Shown here in pieces: positions 9,716 through 22,064 of a DNA stretch of 64,000 nt; positions within the stretch are counted from its first letter, which is position 1, and the number at the start of each line of letters is the position of its first letter. Location of the stretch: contig NZ_VAHD01000003.1 of NCBI RefSeq assembly GCF_005876985.1, forward strand, positions 678,347 through 742,346. Reading direction: 5' to 3'. The notes beneath the pieces were generated by a model, which did not search any database, was not told the DNA's origin, and worked only from the letters and a program-made list of their open reading frames with translations. A program made the position numbers and the translations under genes. This DNA is from Rhodoferax bucti. Its GTDB lineage: Bacteria > Pseudomonadota > Gammaproteobacteria > Burkholderiales > Burkholderiaceae_C.

Positions 9716-9805
9716 ATCACAAACATGTTTTGCGCCGCAGCGTCAATGCAGCGGTGCAAAACATCAGCACACAAAATCGGCTTATTCCGAATTGTTAAGC
9801 GGCGT

Positions 9806-10588
9806 TCAAATGGCAAACCCATCGTCCGCCGCAATCACGGCGCCATTGATGAAGTAGCTCTGGTCAGAGCACAGTGTGACGAGCATGGCATCGAGATCTG
9901 CAGGATGCCCGATGCGCTTACGGGGCAGCATTTGCACCAGCTTCTGCCCGCCTTCGGTCTGCCAGTGGTGGTGGTTGATTTCGGTATCGATATAGCCGGG
10001 GCACAAAGCATTCACGTTGATGCCGAACTTGCCCCACTCCAAGGCTTGCGCCTTGGTCATCTGGATCACGGCAGCCTTGCTCATGCAATACACGCCGATC
10101 TGAGGCAGCACCCGCAAGCCCGCCATGGACGCGATGTTGATGATGCGCCCGCCGGTATAGCTGCCCGGCGCAGCACCTTTGGCGCGGGCCAGCATCCGCT
10201 TGCCCACCTCTTGTGCCACAAAAAACGCGCCTTTGACATTGGTGTTGAACATGAAGTCGTAGTCCTCCGGGCTCACGTCTTGCAAACGCTGCGTGGTACT
10301 GACACCGGAGTTGTTAATCAGGATGTCGATGGAGCCGACCTCCGTTTCGGCGTGTGCCACTGCCGATTTGATGGAGTCGTGGTCTGTCACATCGAGCTCA
10401 ATCACATGGGCATCGCCCCCTTTGCCCTCAATTTCAGCGCGCAAATCTTTGAGCTTGTCGATGCGGCGGCTGGCCAACACCACCGCAGCCCCGGCGGCCG
10501 ACAAGGTGCGGGCAAACTGCGCGCCCAGCCCGCCGGAAGCACCGGTAATGAAAGCAATGCGCCCCGAAAGATCGATGCTGTAAGCCAT
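9806..10588 (-). CDS. Short-chain dehydrogenase/reductase family oxidoreductase
   Basis: A 260-residue SDR. It has T-G-A-S-G-G-L-G (residues about 15-22), N-N-S-G, the catalytic serine in N-I-A-S-M-A-G and Y-C-M-S-K. A GGAGG ribosome-binding site lies 7 bp before the ATG. The exact substrate is not evident. It diverges from ETF-QO, and the two share the palindrome at 10609-10632, so a role in fatty-acid or acyl-CoA oxidation is a reasonable inference. It converges with the upstream SDR, whose stop is about 90 bp away. Confidence 0.8.
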   Translation of the reverse strand: MAYSIDLSGRIAFITGASGGLGAQFARTLSAAGAAVVLASRRIDKLKDLRAEIEGKGGDAHVIELDVTDHDSIKSAVAHAETEVGSIDILINNSGVSTTQRLQDVSPEDYDFMFNTNVKGAFFVAQEVGKRMLARAKGAAPGSYTGGRIINIASMAGLRVLPQIGVYCMSKAAVIQMTKAQALEWGKFGINVNALCPGYIDTEINHHHWQTEGGQKLVQMLPRKRIGHPADLDAMLVTLCSDQSYFINGAVIAADDGFAI

Positions 10589-10608
10589 TTAGAGTGCCTC
10601 CACAAATT

Positions 10609-10632
10609 AAAAAAGAACGGTCGTTCTTTTTT
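10609..10632. promoter_or_regulatory. 24-bp TetR-type palindrome between divergent SDR and ETF-QO
   Basis: Two exact 11-bp arms, AAAAAAGAACG and its complement CGTTCTTTTTT, separated by GT. It sits 20 bp before the SDR start and about 95 bp before ETF-QO. Its size and symmetry fit a TetR-family dimer operator. The betaproteobacterial fatty-acid regulator FadP is a candidate by context only. Confidence 0.65.
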
Positions 10633-10725
10633 GAAAAATCAGCGAATAAAATCTGCTGCCGGTCGCGTGCGCTCCAGCGCGCGAACGCTGACAAGAAGAC
10701 CACCCATTATTAAGCGAGACTCCCC

Positions 10726-12435
10726 ATGACAAACCAGGAAATACTGGCTCAATTCGGCCCCCGTGAATCCATGGAATACGACGTGGTCGTCGTTGGCGGC
10801 GGCCCCGGTGGCTTGGCCACGGCCATCCGCCTCAAACAACTGGCAGCTGAAAAAGGCACCGACATTTCTGTGGTGGTTCTGGAAAAAGGCTCGGAGCCCG
10901 GTGCCCACATCCTCTCGGGCGCCATCATGGACCCCAAGGCGCTGACCGAACTGATTCCCGACTGGAAGGCGCTCGGCGCCCCGCTGAACCAAGCCGTCAC
11001 GGACGATGCCTACATCTTCTTGAGCGAAAAATCCGGCTTCCGTGTACCCAACCCCTTGCTGCCTCCTTTCGCGCACAACGAGGGCAACTACATCATCAGC
11101 CTGGGCGCAGTCACCAAATGGCTGGCCGAGCAAGCGGAGGCCCTGGGTGTGGAAATATTCCCCGGCTTTACGGCGGCGGAAGTGCTTTACACAGATGGTT
11201 CTGAAAACGGGGGCGTACCTGCGGTCCGAGGTGTGGCCACCGGCAACATGGGTGTAGGTAAAGACGGTGAACCCATGGAGAGCTTTCAGCTCGGCATGGA
11301 GTTGCTGGGCAAATACACCGTATTTGCTGAGGGCGCCCGCGGCCACCTGGGCAAACAGCTCATCGCCAAGTACCAACTGGATGAGGGCCGCGACCCGCAA
11401 AGCTTCGGCATCGGCATCAAGGAATTGTGGGAAATCGACCCCAACCGCCACAAGCCCGGCTTTGTGATGCACACCGCCGGTTGGCCCATGGAGTCGGACA
11501 CCTACGGCGGTGCCTTTTTGTACCACCTGGAGGGGAACAAGGTGGCACTCGGCTTCGTCACCGGCCTGGGTTACTCCAACCCCTACCTGAGCCCGTTTGA
11601 AGAGTTCCAGCGCTGGAAAACCCATCCCAACGTGCGTTACTACTTTGAAAACGACAAGGGTGAAGTCACCGCCAAGCGCCTGTCCTACGGCGCCCGCGCC
11701 ATCAATGCCAGCGGCATCAACGCCTTGCCTAAAACCGTATTCCCTGGCGGCTGCCTGGTCGGTTGCAACGCGGGCTACCTGAATGTGAGCCGCATCAAAG
11801 GCAGCCACGCGGCGATCAAGACGGGCATGCTCGCCGCAGAAGCCGCGTATAACGCGGTGGTGGCCGGTCGCCAGCACGATGAGCTGAGCGCCTACCCCGA
11901 CGCATTCGACAAGAGCTGGCTGCACACCGAGCTGAACAAGGACCGTAACTTCAAAAACTGGTTCAAATACGGCCTCACCGTTGGCACGTTGATGAACGGG
12001 TTTGAGCAATTTGTGCTGCGCGGCCACATCCCCTGGACCCTGCGCCGCGACAAGCCTGACCATGCATACCTGAAGCCCGCTGCCGAATGCAAACCCATCG
12101 TCTACCCCAAGCCCGATGGCAAGCTGACCTTTGACCGGCTGAGTAGCGTGTTCATCAGCAACACCAACCACGAAGAGCAGCAACCGGCTCATCTGACGCT
12201 GAAGGACGCGTCGGTGCCGGTCAGCATCAACCTCGCCAAGTACGCCGGCCCAGAAGCCCGCTACTGCCCTGCCGGTGTGTATGAATTCGTCAAAAACGAA
12301 GACAACAGCGACCGCCTGCAGATCAATGCCCAGAACTGCGTGCATTGCAAAACCTGTGACATCAAGGACCCCACGCAAAACATCGTCTGGGTCACACCCG
12401 AAGGCGGCGGCGGGCCCAACTACGCGGGCATGTAA
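10726..12435 (+). CDS. Electron-transfer flavoprotein:ubiquinone oxidoreductase (ETF-QO)
   Basis: A 569-residue membrane-associated enzyme that passes electrons from ETF (reduced by acyl-CoA and other dehydrogenases) to ubiquinone. The N-terminal FAD motif V-V-V-G-G-G-P-G-G-L-A-T-A is at about residues 20-32. The C-terminal ferredoxin-like region has Y-C-P-A-G-V-Y-E-F and C-V-H-C-K-T-C-D, with the 4Fe-4S cysteines, and ends P-N-Y-x-G-M as in the family. Length is normal. It diverges from an SDR, with a shared palindromic operator between them. Confidence 0.94.
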   Translation: MTNQEILAQFGPRESMEYDVVVVGGGPGGLATAIRLKQLAAEKGTDISVVVLEKGSEPGAHILSGAIMDPKALTELIPDWKALGAPLNQAVTDDAYIFLSEKSGFRVPNPLLPPFAHNEGNYIISLGAVTKWLAEQAEALGVEIFPGFTAAEVLYTDGSENGGVPAVRGVATGNMGVGKDGEPMESFQLGMELLGKYTVFAEGARGHLGKQLIAKYQLDEGRDPQSFGIGIKELWEIDPNRHKPGFVMHTAGWPMESDTYGGAFLYHLEGNKVALGFVTGLGYSNPYLSPFEEFQRWKTHPNVRYYFENDKGEVTAKRLSYGARAINASGINALPKTVFPGGCLVGCNAGYLNVSRIKGSHAAIKTGMLAAEAAYNAVVAGRQHDELSAYPDAFDKSWLHTELNKDRNFKNWFKYGLTVGTLMNGFEQFVLRGHIPWTLRRDKPDHAYLKPAAECKPIVYPKPDGKLTFDRLSSVFISNTNHEEQQPAHLTLKDASVPVSINLAKYAGPEARYCPAGVYEFVKNEDNSDRLQINAQNCVHCKTCDIKDPTQNIVWVTPEGGGGPNYAGM

Positions 12436-12450
12436 CCGCATTGCGTCACA

Positions 12451-12480
12451 AAAAAAAGGAGGCCCAGGCCTCCTTTTTTA
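12451..12480. terminator. Bidirectional terminator between ETF-QO and plsC-like gene
   Basis: GGAGGCC/GGCCTCC stem with flanking A-run and T-run, located between the convergent genes; it can serve both strands. Confidence 0.88.
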
Positions 12481-12496
12481 TCGGGTATGGCGCCGG

Positions 12497-13216
12497 TCAG
12501 GCTTGGGCCCGGGCATCCAGCTCCGCAATGCACGCCACCATCTGCGTCCGGCACTGCTCCATCAGGGCGGGCATGTCGTCCAGCGTTAACCCGGCGGTGG
12601 GAATGGGTGCCAATGTCTTGACGATGATGTTGCCGCTACGCCAACGGTTGAGGTTCATGGTGCTTTTGTAGCTGCTGCAACACAACGGCACGATGGGCAC
12701 GCCGGCGTTGATCGCCATCTGGAAGGCCCCTTTCTTGAAAGGCAGCAGGCCTCGCCCGAGATTGCGCGTACCTTCGGCAAACACCCAGATCGACGTGTCC
12801 TGCTCCTGCATCACCGCGGTGGTGTGCAGCATGGCCGCCTTGGCTTTGACCGCATTGCCCCGGTCGATCAGGATGTTGCCGGCCAACCAGTAAATCTGGC
12901 CGAAAAAAGGAATCCACTTCAAGCTCTTCTTGCCCAGCGACACGGTGCGCCGGGGCACAGCGGAGCCCAACACAAACAAATCCCAGTTGGACTGGTGATT
13001 GGCCACCACCACAAACGGGTTAGGCAGCGATTGAAAATCCGCCGTCTCCAAGCGCATTTTCAGACCCAGCAGCTTCAAGGCCGGCGCCGAAAACATCCAC
13101 CCGCAAAGCCGCGAGTTGTCCGGGTTGAACGGACGGGCAAAACAAATCAGAAGATTGACCATCGAGGCCAACAGGAACTGGATGCTGATCAGCACCAGCC
13201 GTACAAAGTGGAGCAT
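12497..13216 (-). CDS. 1-acyl-sn-glycerol-3-phosphate acyltransferase (PlsC family)
   Basis: Membrane-associated acyltransferase with N-H-Q-S-N-W-D, the catalytic NHxxxxD motif (about residue 66), F-A-E-G-T-R-N-L-G-R-G (the EGTR substrate motif) and P-I-V-P-L-C. It has a hydrophobic N-terminus (membrane anchor at about 1-25). Expected reaction: acylation of lysophosphatidic acid to phosphatidic acid. The start is placed at the ATG 13216 (239 residues). A TTG at 13240 would add eight residues; no strong ribosome-binding site distinguishes them. Confidence 0.88.
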   Translation of the reverse strand: MLHFVRLVLISIQFLLASMVNLLICFARPFNPDNSRLCGWMFSAPALKLLGLKMRLETADFQSLPNPFVVVANHQSNWDLFVLGSAVPRRTVSLGKKSLKWIPFFGQIYWLAGNILIDRGNAVKAKAAMLHTTAVMQEQDTSIWVFAEGTRNLGRGLLPFKKGAFQMAINAGVPIVPLCCSSYKSTMNLNRWRSGNIIVKTLAPIPTAGLTLDDMPALMEQCRTQMVACIAELDARAQA

Positions 13217-13303
13217 GCAAAAGAAGGTAAGAATCGGCAAATGCCAGCCGTCATGGTAACCAATGCGCCGCGGGCACCATGGCTGGTTTAGAATCCGCAG
13301 CTG

Positions 13304-13557
13304 TCAGGAGAGAGCCCCACACACTGGGCCGCCGAAGGCGCAGGACGGCTGATTGCAGCGGTCTGAACGCTCAGGCAAAAGGACTGACAACCGCCGGCAG
13401 CGCTTGCGCCTCCGGCAACACCCCACTGGAGAGAGTTGGCACCGCAATCACGGCGGCCTGCCAACCACCGAAGGAGCAACCCGCAGTCTGCGCACTGGCT
13501 AACCGCCGGGTGCACGCAGGCCCGGCGAATCTCTCAGGTAAAGCGGACAGCGGGGGC
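13304..13557 (+). ncRNA. Tandem glycine riboswitch upstream of gcvT
   Basis: Two glycine-aptamer cores in a row. Aptamer 1 (about 13304-13390) has GGAGAGAGCC, then GCCGAAGGCGCAGG, then ACGCTCAGGCAAAAGGACTGA. Aptamer 2 (about 13425-13557) has GGAGAGAGTTGGC, CACCGAAGGAGCAAC, and ATCTCTCAGGTAAAGCGGACAG. These are the conserved elements of the class. It occupies the 400-bp gap before gcvT, so glycine most likely switches the gcvT-H-P operon on. A weak -10-like TAGAAT lies near 13289. Confidence 0.93.
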
Positions 13558-13643
13558 AGCACCGGATGGGCGCCAGCAGGCGTGCGTCCGGGATTCGATT
13601 GCCCCTCCGGCGCCTGGCGCCGGGCCCTGTTTGGATCGCCGCC

Positions 13644-14804
13644 ATGTCCGCTTCTGACGCCTCTTTGTTGACCACCCCGCTCAACGCCCTGCACATCGAA
13701 CTGGGCGCCCGCATGGTGCCGTTTGCCGGCTACTCCATGCCCGTGCAGTACCCCGCAGGCCTGATGGCCGAACACCACCACACCCGCAAGGCCGCCGGCC
13801 TGTTTGACGTGTCGCACATGGGCCAGCTGCGCCTAAGCGGCCCGGACGCCTGCGCGGCCTTCGAGAGCCTGATGCCGGTAGACGTGATCGACCTGCCCGT
13901 GGGCAAGCAGCGTTACGGCCTGCTGCTCACCATCGAGGGCACCATCATCGATGACCTGATGTTCTTCAAAAAGACGCAGAACGAGCTTTTTGTCATCGTC
14001 AACGGCGCCTGCAAGGCGGGGGATATTGCCCACATCCAAGCCCAGATCGGCAGCCACTGCCAGGTCACCCCCCTGCCCGACTACGCGCTGCTGGCCCTGC
14101 AAGGCCCCCAGGCGGTAACGGCGCTGGCCCGCCTGGCGCCCGGCGTGGAAAAGCTGGTGTTCATGACGGGTGGGGACTTCACCGTAGATACGGGCACGCA
14201 AAAGATTGACGTGTTCCTCACCCGCAGCGGTTACACCGGCGAAGACGGTTTTGAGATCTCGGTCCACAACGACCACGCCGAGGCCCTGGCCCGCGCCCTG
14301 TTAGCCCAACCCGAAGTGCAGCCCATTGGCCTGGGCGCCCGCAATTCCTTGCGCCTGGAAGCGGGACTGTGCCTGTACGGCAACGACATTGACACCAGCA
14401 CCACGCCGGTCGAAGCCAGCCTGAACTGGGCCATCCAGAAGGTGCGCCGCACCGGTGGTGCGCGTGCGGGCGGTTTCCCCGGCGCTACAAAAATCCTAGC
14501 TGCTCTCGCAGATTCCACGGGCGCTAGCGGCACAAAAGGTACCAAAAAACGGGTGGGCCTGATTGCGCAGGAGCGCATTCCGGTGCGCGAGCACACCGAG
14601 CTGCAAGACGGCGCGGGCAACCGCATCGGCGAAGTCACCAGCGGTCTGCTCGGCCCCACCATCAACCAGTGCGTGGCCATGGGCTACATCGACGCATCGC
14701 TGGCGGCTTTGGGCACCCAAGTGGTGGCTATCGTGCGCGGCAAGCCGGTGCCCATGGTGGTAAGCGCCATGCCCTTTGTGCCCACGAACTACTACCGCGG
14801 TTGA
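13644..14804 (+). CDS. gcvT: Glycine cleavage system T protein (aminomethyltransferase)
   Basis: Transfers the aminomethyl carbon of glycine from GcvH to tetrahydrofolate, releasing ammonia. It has the family-typical opening (TPLNALHIELGARMVPFAGY), D-V-S-H-M-G-Q, and the C-terminal P-T-x-x-Q-C-V-A-M-G-Y barrel region. About 386 residues from the ATG at 13644; the open frame further upstream reads through the riboswitch and is not real. Repeat REP1 copy B is read in-frame here at 14484-14545, encoding T-K-I-L-A-A-L-A-D-S-T-G-A-S-G-T-K-G-T-K in the linker before the C-terminal barrel. This makes the protein slightly longer than usual there. Confidence 0.95.
   Translation: MSASDASLLTTPLNALHIELGARMVPFAGYSMPVQYPAGLMAEHHHTRKAAGLFDVSHMGQLRLSGPDACAAFESLMPVDVIDLPVGKQRYGLLLTIEGTIIDDLMFFKKTQNELFVIVNGACKAGDIAHIQAQIGSHCQVTPLPDYALLALQGPQAVTALARLAPGVEKLVFMTGGDFTVDTGTQKIDVFLTRSGYTGEDGFEISVHNDHAEALARALLAQPEVQPIGLGARNSLRLEAGLCLYGNDIDTSTTPVEASLNWAIQKVRRTGGARAGGFPGATKILAALADSTGASGTKGTKKRVGLIAQERIPVREHTELQDGAGNRIGEVTSGLLGPTINQCVAMGYIDASLAALGTQVVAIVRGKPVPMVVSAMPFVPTNYYRG
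14484..14545 (+). repeat. REP1 copy B, in-frame inside gcvT
   Basis: GCTACAAAAATCC then TAGCTGCTCTCGCAG, TTCCACGGGCGCTAGC and a tail of A-rich bases, the same order as other REP1 copies. It carries a TAG triplet out of frame, so the gcvT frame stays open. Confidence 0.85.
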
Positions 14805-14926
14805 TTCCGGGGCACCTTGGGACTGAAAACTGCAGATTCAGCCGCTACAGTGGCGTCTGGCAGGTTCCAGTTCCGGTGGTTCAACCCTTTACCGCAAACC
14901 CTTTTTTCAAGTTTCAGGAGAACGTT

Positions 14927-15295
14927 ATGTCAATCAAATACACAGCCGATCACGAATGGCTCAAGGTCGAAGGCGATATCGCTACTGTCGGCATCACCCA
15001 CCACGCGCAAGATGCGCTGGGCGACGTGGTGTTTGTGGATCTGCCCGCCGTGGGCGCCAGCATTGATGCCAAGGCCGTGGCCGGCGTAGTCGAATCCGTA
15101 AAGGCCGCGGCTGACGTGTACATGCCTGTCACCGGTGAGATCACCGAAGTCAACGAAGCCCTGCGCGACGACCCTTCGCTGGCCAACACCGACCCGCTGG
15201 GCGCCGGCTGGTTCTTCAAGGTCAAGCTGTCCAACCCGGCCGAACTCGAAGGCCTGATGGACGAAACCAGCTACACCGCGTTTTCTGCGGGCTAG
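14927..15295 (+). CDS. gcvH: Glycine cleavage system H protein
   Basis: The 122-residue lipoyl carrier of the glycine cleavage complex. The lipoylated lysine lies in V-V-E-S-V-K-A-A-A-D-V-Y (about residue 63). It begins MSIKYTADHEW as the family does. AGGAG ribosome-binding site before the ATG at 14927. Its TAG stop falls within the first bases of a REP2 repeat. Confidence 0.96.
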   Translation: MSIKYTADHEWLKVEGDIATVGITHHAQDALGDVVFVDLPAVGASIDAKAVAGVVESVKAAADVYMPVTGEITEVNEALRDDPSLANTDPLGAGWFFKVKLSNPAELEGLMDETSYTAFSAG

Positions 15296-15365
15296 CCCCC
15301 ACGCTCCGCCGCTGCGCGGGTCGCTGCCCCCCAAGGGGGCTAATTTTTCTAGGGGCGGCCCGTCG
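15291..15365 (+). repeat. REP2 copy 1 between gcvH and gcvP
   Basis: GC-rich repeat of about 75 bp beginning GCTAGCCCCCACGCTCC, continuing GCTGCGCGGGTCGCTG, CCCCCCAAGGGGGC (a small hairpin) and AGGGGCGGCCCG. The same sequence occurs at 34104-34180 and, reversed, at 32008-32083. Confidence 0.9.
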
Positions 15366-15410
15366 AAAAATTGCCCCTGACTTCTCTGCCCACCACCGAA
15401 CGCCACCGCC

Positions 15411-18311
<2,901 letters not shown>

Positions 18312-18389
18312 AGGAAAGTCTTACACCACTCACCATGGTTTTCAGGGCGGCTGTGCATTGCATGCCGCCGCCCTTGCCGGGCTAGCCCC

Positions 18390-18612
18390 GGCATCGCAGC
18401 GGGAGAGCCTGCTGCCCACCCGGGCAGCAGCGCCGAAGGAGCAACCACCCCGGAAACTCTCAGGCACCCAGGACCGCTGCGGTCAGGGACGCAAGTCCCT
18501 TTGCACTCTGAAGAGCTGCCGCGCACTTGTCCGCCGGCACACCGCAGGAGCAAGCCCCGGGCCCACAAGGCGGGGGGTGAATCTCTCAGGTCTCAAACAG
18601 AGGGGGTCGTCA
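18390..18612 (+). ncRNA. Second tandem glycine riboswitch, upstream of the DadA-like gene
   Basis: Aptamer 1 (about 18396-18482): GGGAGAGCCTGCTG, CGCCGAAGGAGCAACC, AAACTCTCAGGCACCCAGGAC. A linker hairpin GGGAC-GCAA-GTCCC at 18485-18498 separates the two. Aptamer 2 (about 18500-18610): GAAGAGCTGCC, CACCGCAGGAGCAAGC, GAATCTCTCAGGTCTCAAAC-AGAGGGG. Aptamer 2 departs from the consensus in its first and second motifs (AAGAG for GGAGAG, GCAGG for GAAGG), so it may bind more weakly. It probably controls the DadA-like gene and sdaA. Confidence 0.85.
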
Positions 18613-18675
18613 CCGGCACATGGTGTGCGGGTGGGCGACTTCCATGTTTGCGACTGATTTGCGAGAGCGCTCTTT

Positions 18676-19899
18676 ATGAAACACATTGCCATCATCGGCG
18701 GCGGCATCACCGGCGTCACCAGCGCCTACACCCTGGCCAAGGCCGGCTACAAGGTCACCCTGATCGAGAAGAACCGCTACGCGGGCATGGAAACGTCCTA
18801 CGCCAACGGCGGCCAGCTCTCGGCCTCGAACGCCGAGGTCTGGACCCACCCCAGCACCCTCGTGAAGGGCCTCAAGTGGATGTTCACCAAGGACGCGCCC
18901 TTGCTCATGAACCCTGCCCCCACCTGGCACAAGCTGAGCTGGATGGCCGAGTTTGTGGCCTCCATCCCCAAATACCGCGAGAACACCGAAGCCACCACCC
19001 GCCTGGCCATTGCAGCACGCGAGCACCTGTTTGCCTGGGCGCAGGCGGAGGGCATTGACTTCGACCATCAGCGCAAGGGCATCCTGCACATCTACCGCAA
19101 CAAGGCAGGTTTTGAGCACGCGGGCAAGGTCTCCACCATGCTGGCCGCGGGCGGCCTCTCGCGCCGCACCGTCACACCTGAAGAAATGCGCGCCATCGAG
19201 CCCACCCTGCAAGGAACCTACTATGGTGGCTACTACACCGAGAGCGATTCCACCGGCGACATCCACAAATTCACCCATGGCCTGTCGCAAGCCTGTGCGC
19301 GCTTGGGCGTAACCACGCTTTACGGCCACCAGGTCGCCAGCGCCAGCACCGACGGCACGGTGGCCACCCTGGAGTTGCAACACGAGGGCGGCACCGAGAC
19401 CCATCGGTTTGACGGCGTGGTGGTGTGCGCCGGTGTGCACGGCCGTGGCATTGCCGCGCAACTCGGAGACCGGCTGAACATTTATCCGGTCAAGGGCTAT
19501 TCGATCACCGTGCAACTGAACGACGAAGCCAGCCAACAAGCAGCGCCCTGGGTCAGCCTCTTGGACGACGAGACCAAGTTGGTGACGAGCCGCTTGGGCG
19601 CAGACCGCTTCCGCGTGGCAGGCACCGCCGAGTACAACGGCATTGACTACGACATCCGCGCCGACCGCATCCGCCCGCTGATTGCCTGGGTCAACCAGCT
19701 CTTCCCCGGTGTGAACACCCGCCGCTGCGAACCCTGGGCCGGCCTGCGCCCCATGATGCCGAACATGATGCCCCGCGTCGGCCGAGGCAAGCGCAACAAC
19801 GTGTTCTACAACACCGGCCACGGCCACTTGGGCTGGACGCTCTCGGCCATCACCGCCCACCAGTTGGCAGGGCATGTGCACCAGCAGCTGCCCGCCTGA
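18676..19899 (+). CDS. D-amino acid dehydrogenase / glycine-oxidase-type FAD oxidoreductase
   Basis: A complete 407-residue FAD oxidoreductase of the DadA/ThiO class. N-terminal dinucleotide motif [15 protein letters not shown] (residues 4-18). [12 protein letters not shown] matches the DadA family (N-A-G-x-L/Q). C-terminal [11 protein letters not shown] and [11 protein letters not shown] are present. It lies behind a glycine riboswitch and just before sdaA, so a glycine- or serine-linked substrate is inferred. The classical D-alanine substrate of DadA cannot be excluded. Confidence 0.85.
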   Translation: MKHIAIIGGGITGVTSAYTLAKAGYKVTLIEKNRYAGMETSYANGGQLSASNAEVWTHPSTLVKGLKWMFTKDAPLLMNPAPTWHKLSWMAEFVASIPKYRENTEATTRLAIAAREHLFAWAQAEGIDFDHQRKGILHIYRNKAGFEHAGKVSTMLAAGGLSRRTVTPEEMRAIEPTLQGTYYGGYYTESDSTGDIHKFTHGLSQACARLGVTTLYGHQVASASTDGTVATLELQHEGGTETHRFDGVVVCAGVHGRGIAAQLGDRLNIYPVKGYSITVQLNDEASQQAAPWVSLLDDETKLVTSRLGADRFRVAGTAEYNGIDYDIRADRIRPLIAWVNQLFPGVNTRRCEPWAGLRPMMPNMMPRVGRGKRNNVFYNTGHGHLGWTLSAITAHQLAGHVHQQLPA

Positions 19900-19933
19900 T
19901 ACTTACACTCACGCACCGAAGGAAACCCTCACC

Positions 19934-21322
19934 ATGGCAGTCTCCGTGTTCGACCTGTTCAAAATCGGTATCGGCCCCAGCAGCTCGCACACGGTGGGGC
20001 CCATGCGGGCAGCCCGCCTGTTTGTAGGCCGCCTGCAGCATGAGGGGCTGCTGGCGCGCACCGCCACCGTGCGCTGCTGGCTGCATGGCTCGCTGGGCGC
20101 CACCGGCAAGGGCCACGCCAGCGATGTGGCGGTGCTGCTGGGCCTCTCCGGCCTGGAGCCGGACACGGTGGAGGTGGACCAGATTGCCCCCACGCTGGCC
20201 GGCATACGCGGCAACAAAAGCATCCAGCTGGCGGGACAGCACGCGATTGCCTTCAACGAGAAAGAAGACCTGCTCTTCATGCGCGCGCCCCTGCCCTTCC
20301 ATGCCAACGGCATGCGTCTGGTGGCGCTGGATGCCGCGGGCGAAGAGCTGGCCAACCGGGTGTACTACTCGGTGGGCGGCGGCTTTATCGTGAGTGACGA
20401 AGTGGCCGCCGACGGCAGCCGTCAAAAGGTGATCGCCCCAGACGCCAAGGTGCTGCCCCTGCCGTTTACCAGTGGCGAGGGCTTGCTCAAGCTCACCAAG
20501 CAACATGGCTTGAGTATTGCCCAGGTGATGCGCCGCAACGAGCAGCACTGGCGCAGCGATACCGAGATCGACACCGGCCTGTTACGCATCTGGCAGGTCA
20601 TGCAAGACTGCGTGAAGCGCGGCTGTGCGACCGAGGGCGTGCTGCCGGGCGGCTTCAAGGTCAAGCGCCGTGCCAAGGCGCTGCGTGATGCGCTGGTGTC
20701 CAAACCCGAGGAGGCCTTGCGAGATCCGCTGCAGGTGCTGGACTGGGTGAACCTCTACGCATTGGCCGTGAACGAAGAAAACGCCGCCGGCAGCCGCGTA
20801 GTCACCGCACCCACCAACGGGGCGGCGGGCATCATCCCCGCTGTGCTGCACTACTACACCCGCTTTGTGCCGGGAGCGCATGACCAAGGCGTCATCGACT
20901 TTTTGCTCACCGCAGCGGCCATCGGCATCCTCTACAAAGAGAACGCCTCCATCAGCGGGGCCGAAGTGGGCTGCCAGGGCGAAGTGGGCGTGGCCTGCAG
21001 CATGGCCGCAGCTGCCCTTTGCGCGGTGATGGGCGGCACGCCCGCACAGGTGGAAAACGCCGCCGAGATCGGCATGGAGCACCACCTGGGCTTGACTTGC
21101 GACCCGGTGGGCGGGCTGGTGCAGATTCCCTGCATCGAGCGCAACGCGATTGCATCGGTCAAAGCCATCAACGCCGCCCGCATGGCGCTGCGCGGCGACG
21201 GCAGCCACTTTGTGAGCCTGGACAAGGTCATCAAGACCATGCGCGAAACCGGCGCGGACATGAAAACCAAATACAAAGAGACGGCCCGTGGCGGGCTGGC
21301 GGTAAACATCGTGGAGTGCTGA
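19934..21322 (+). CDS. sdaA: L-serine ammonia-lyase (single-chain, iron-sulfur)
   Basis: A 462-residue enzyme that converts L-serine to pyruvate and ammonia. [20 protein letters not shown] marks the N-terminal SDH_beta domain; the alpha domain has [13 protein letters not shown]. Cysteines for the 4Fe-4S cluster are present at [10 protein letters not shown] and in C-D-P-V-G-G. ATG at 19934 is chosen over the upstream frame. Serine is the product of GlyA acting on glycine-derived methylene-THF, so it fits the riboswitch block. Confidence 0.95.
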   Translation: MAVSVFDLFKIGIGPSSSHTVGPMRAARLFVGRLQHEGLLARTATVRCWLHGSLGATGKGHASDVAVLLGLSGLEPDTVEVDQIAPTLAGIRGNKSIQLAGQHAIAFNEKEDLLFMRAPLPFHANGMRLVALDAAGEELANRVYYSVGGGFIVSDEVAADGSRQKVIAPDAKVLPLPFTSGEGLLKLTKQHGLSIAQVMRRNEQHWRSDTEIDTGLLRIWQVMQDCVKRGCATEGVLPGGFKVKRRAKALRDALVSKPEEALRDPLQVLDWVNLYALAVNEENAAGSRVVTAPTNGAAGIIPAVLHYYTRFVPGAHDQGVIDFLLTAAAIGILYKENASISGAEVGCQGEVGVACSMAAAALCAVMGGTPAQVENAAEIGMEHHLGLTCDPVGGLVQIPCIERNAIASVKAINAARMALRGDGSHFVSLDKVIKTMRETGADMKTKYKETARGGLAVNIVEC

Positions 21323-21385
21323 TCCGGAGGCGCATTCACGCGTGGAGAAAGGCACAATTCCTGTTTACTTCAGGGGGGTGGGGTC

Positions 21386-21946
21386 ATGCTCAAAAATGCG
21401 TTGTTTGCTTTAGCCACTGCCGTTGCGCTGACGGGCTGCGCGGGCTTTCCAGCCAGTACACCCGGTGCGTCTGTGGGGGTGGACGGCGTGGCATGCGTCG
21501 GCACCCCGCAGGCGCCTGCACAAGGCGTACAACCCTCCGACAACCCTGCCCTGCTGGCTATGGTCCGACTCCCCAGCGACAAAGGCGGCGTGTGCGAAGC
21601 CAAGGTGCTGGCGGTGACTGCGCCGCTCACCCTGTACCGCGCGTTTGATGCCAGCAAGCCCTACACCCAGTTCGGTGGCTGGTGGTCCCTGCAGCCGCCC
21701 ACAGGCACCAAAGCGCAGTACCGGGCGGACAACGCCATTTGCCCGGAGTGGAGCCCCTTGGACAAGGTGGTGGCCTGCCAGGTGCGGCCCGGCAGCCAAC
21801 TGGTGATAGGCACCACGCAAAGCGCGCAGTGTGCCGATGGCAGCATTTACCCCAAGACGGCGCAAACCCAGGTATTTGTGCCCAACGACAGCCGAGCCGG
21901 CATCGTGCACGTAGGCGCTTGCAGCGCCCCCAGCGACTGGCCCTGA
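21386..21946 (+). CDS. Hypothetical lipoprotein
   Basis: A 186-residue secreted protein with a lipoprotein signal. The hydrophobic stretch (about residues 5-15) is followed by the lipobox L-T-G-C, with Cys at about 18. The rest is Pro/Gly-rich with six further cysteines, no recognisable catalytic motif, and no family I can name. It is expected to be anchored in the outer membrane or inner leaflet. Confidence 0.7.
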   Translation: MLKNALFALATAVALTGCAGFPASTPGASVGVDGVACVGTPQAPAQGVQPSDNPALLAMVRLPSDKGGVCEAKVLAVTAPLTLYRAFDASKPYTQFGGWWSLQPPTGTKAQYRADNAICPEWSPLDKVVACQVRPGSQLVIGTTQSAQCADGSIYPKTAQTQVFVPNDSRAGIVHVGACSAPSDWP

Positions 21947-22064
21947 CCCGCCCGGCCCCGGCAGCACCGGCCACTTACGCACATTTACCAATATTTGCAC
22001 GAGCCGCAAACCGGCTTTACAGCCGCCGCGCACCATGAAGGTCCCTTCACTCGGAACCTTATCC

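Noticed and set aside
10639..12441. 600-codon frame antisense to ETF-QO
   Set aside because: A high-GC shadow of a conserved gene; its translation shows no family features.
13566..13643. Upstream extension of gcvT
   Set aside because: It starts immediately after the riboswitch and has no similarity to GcvT.
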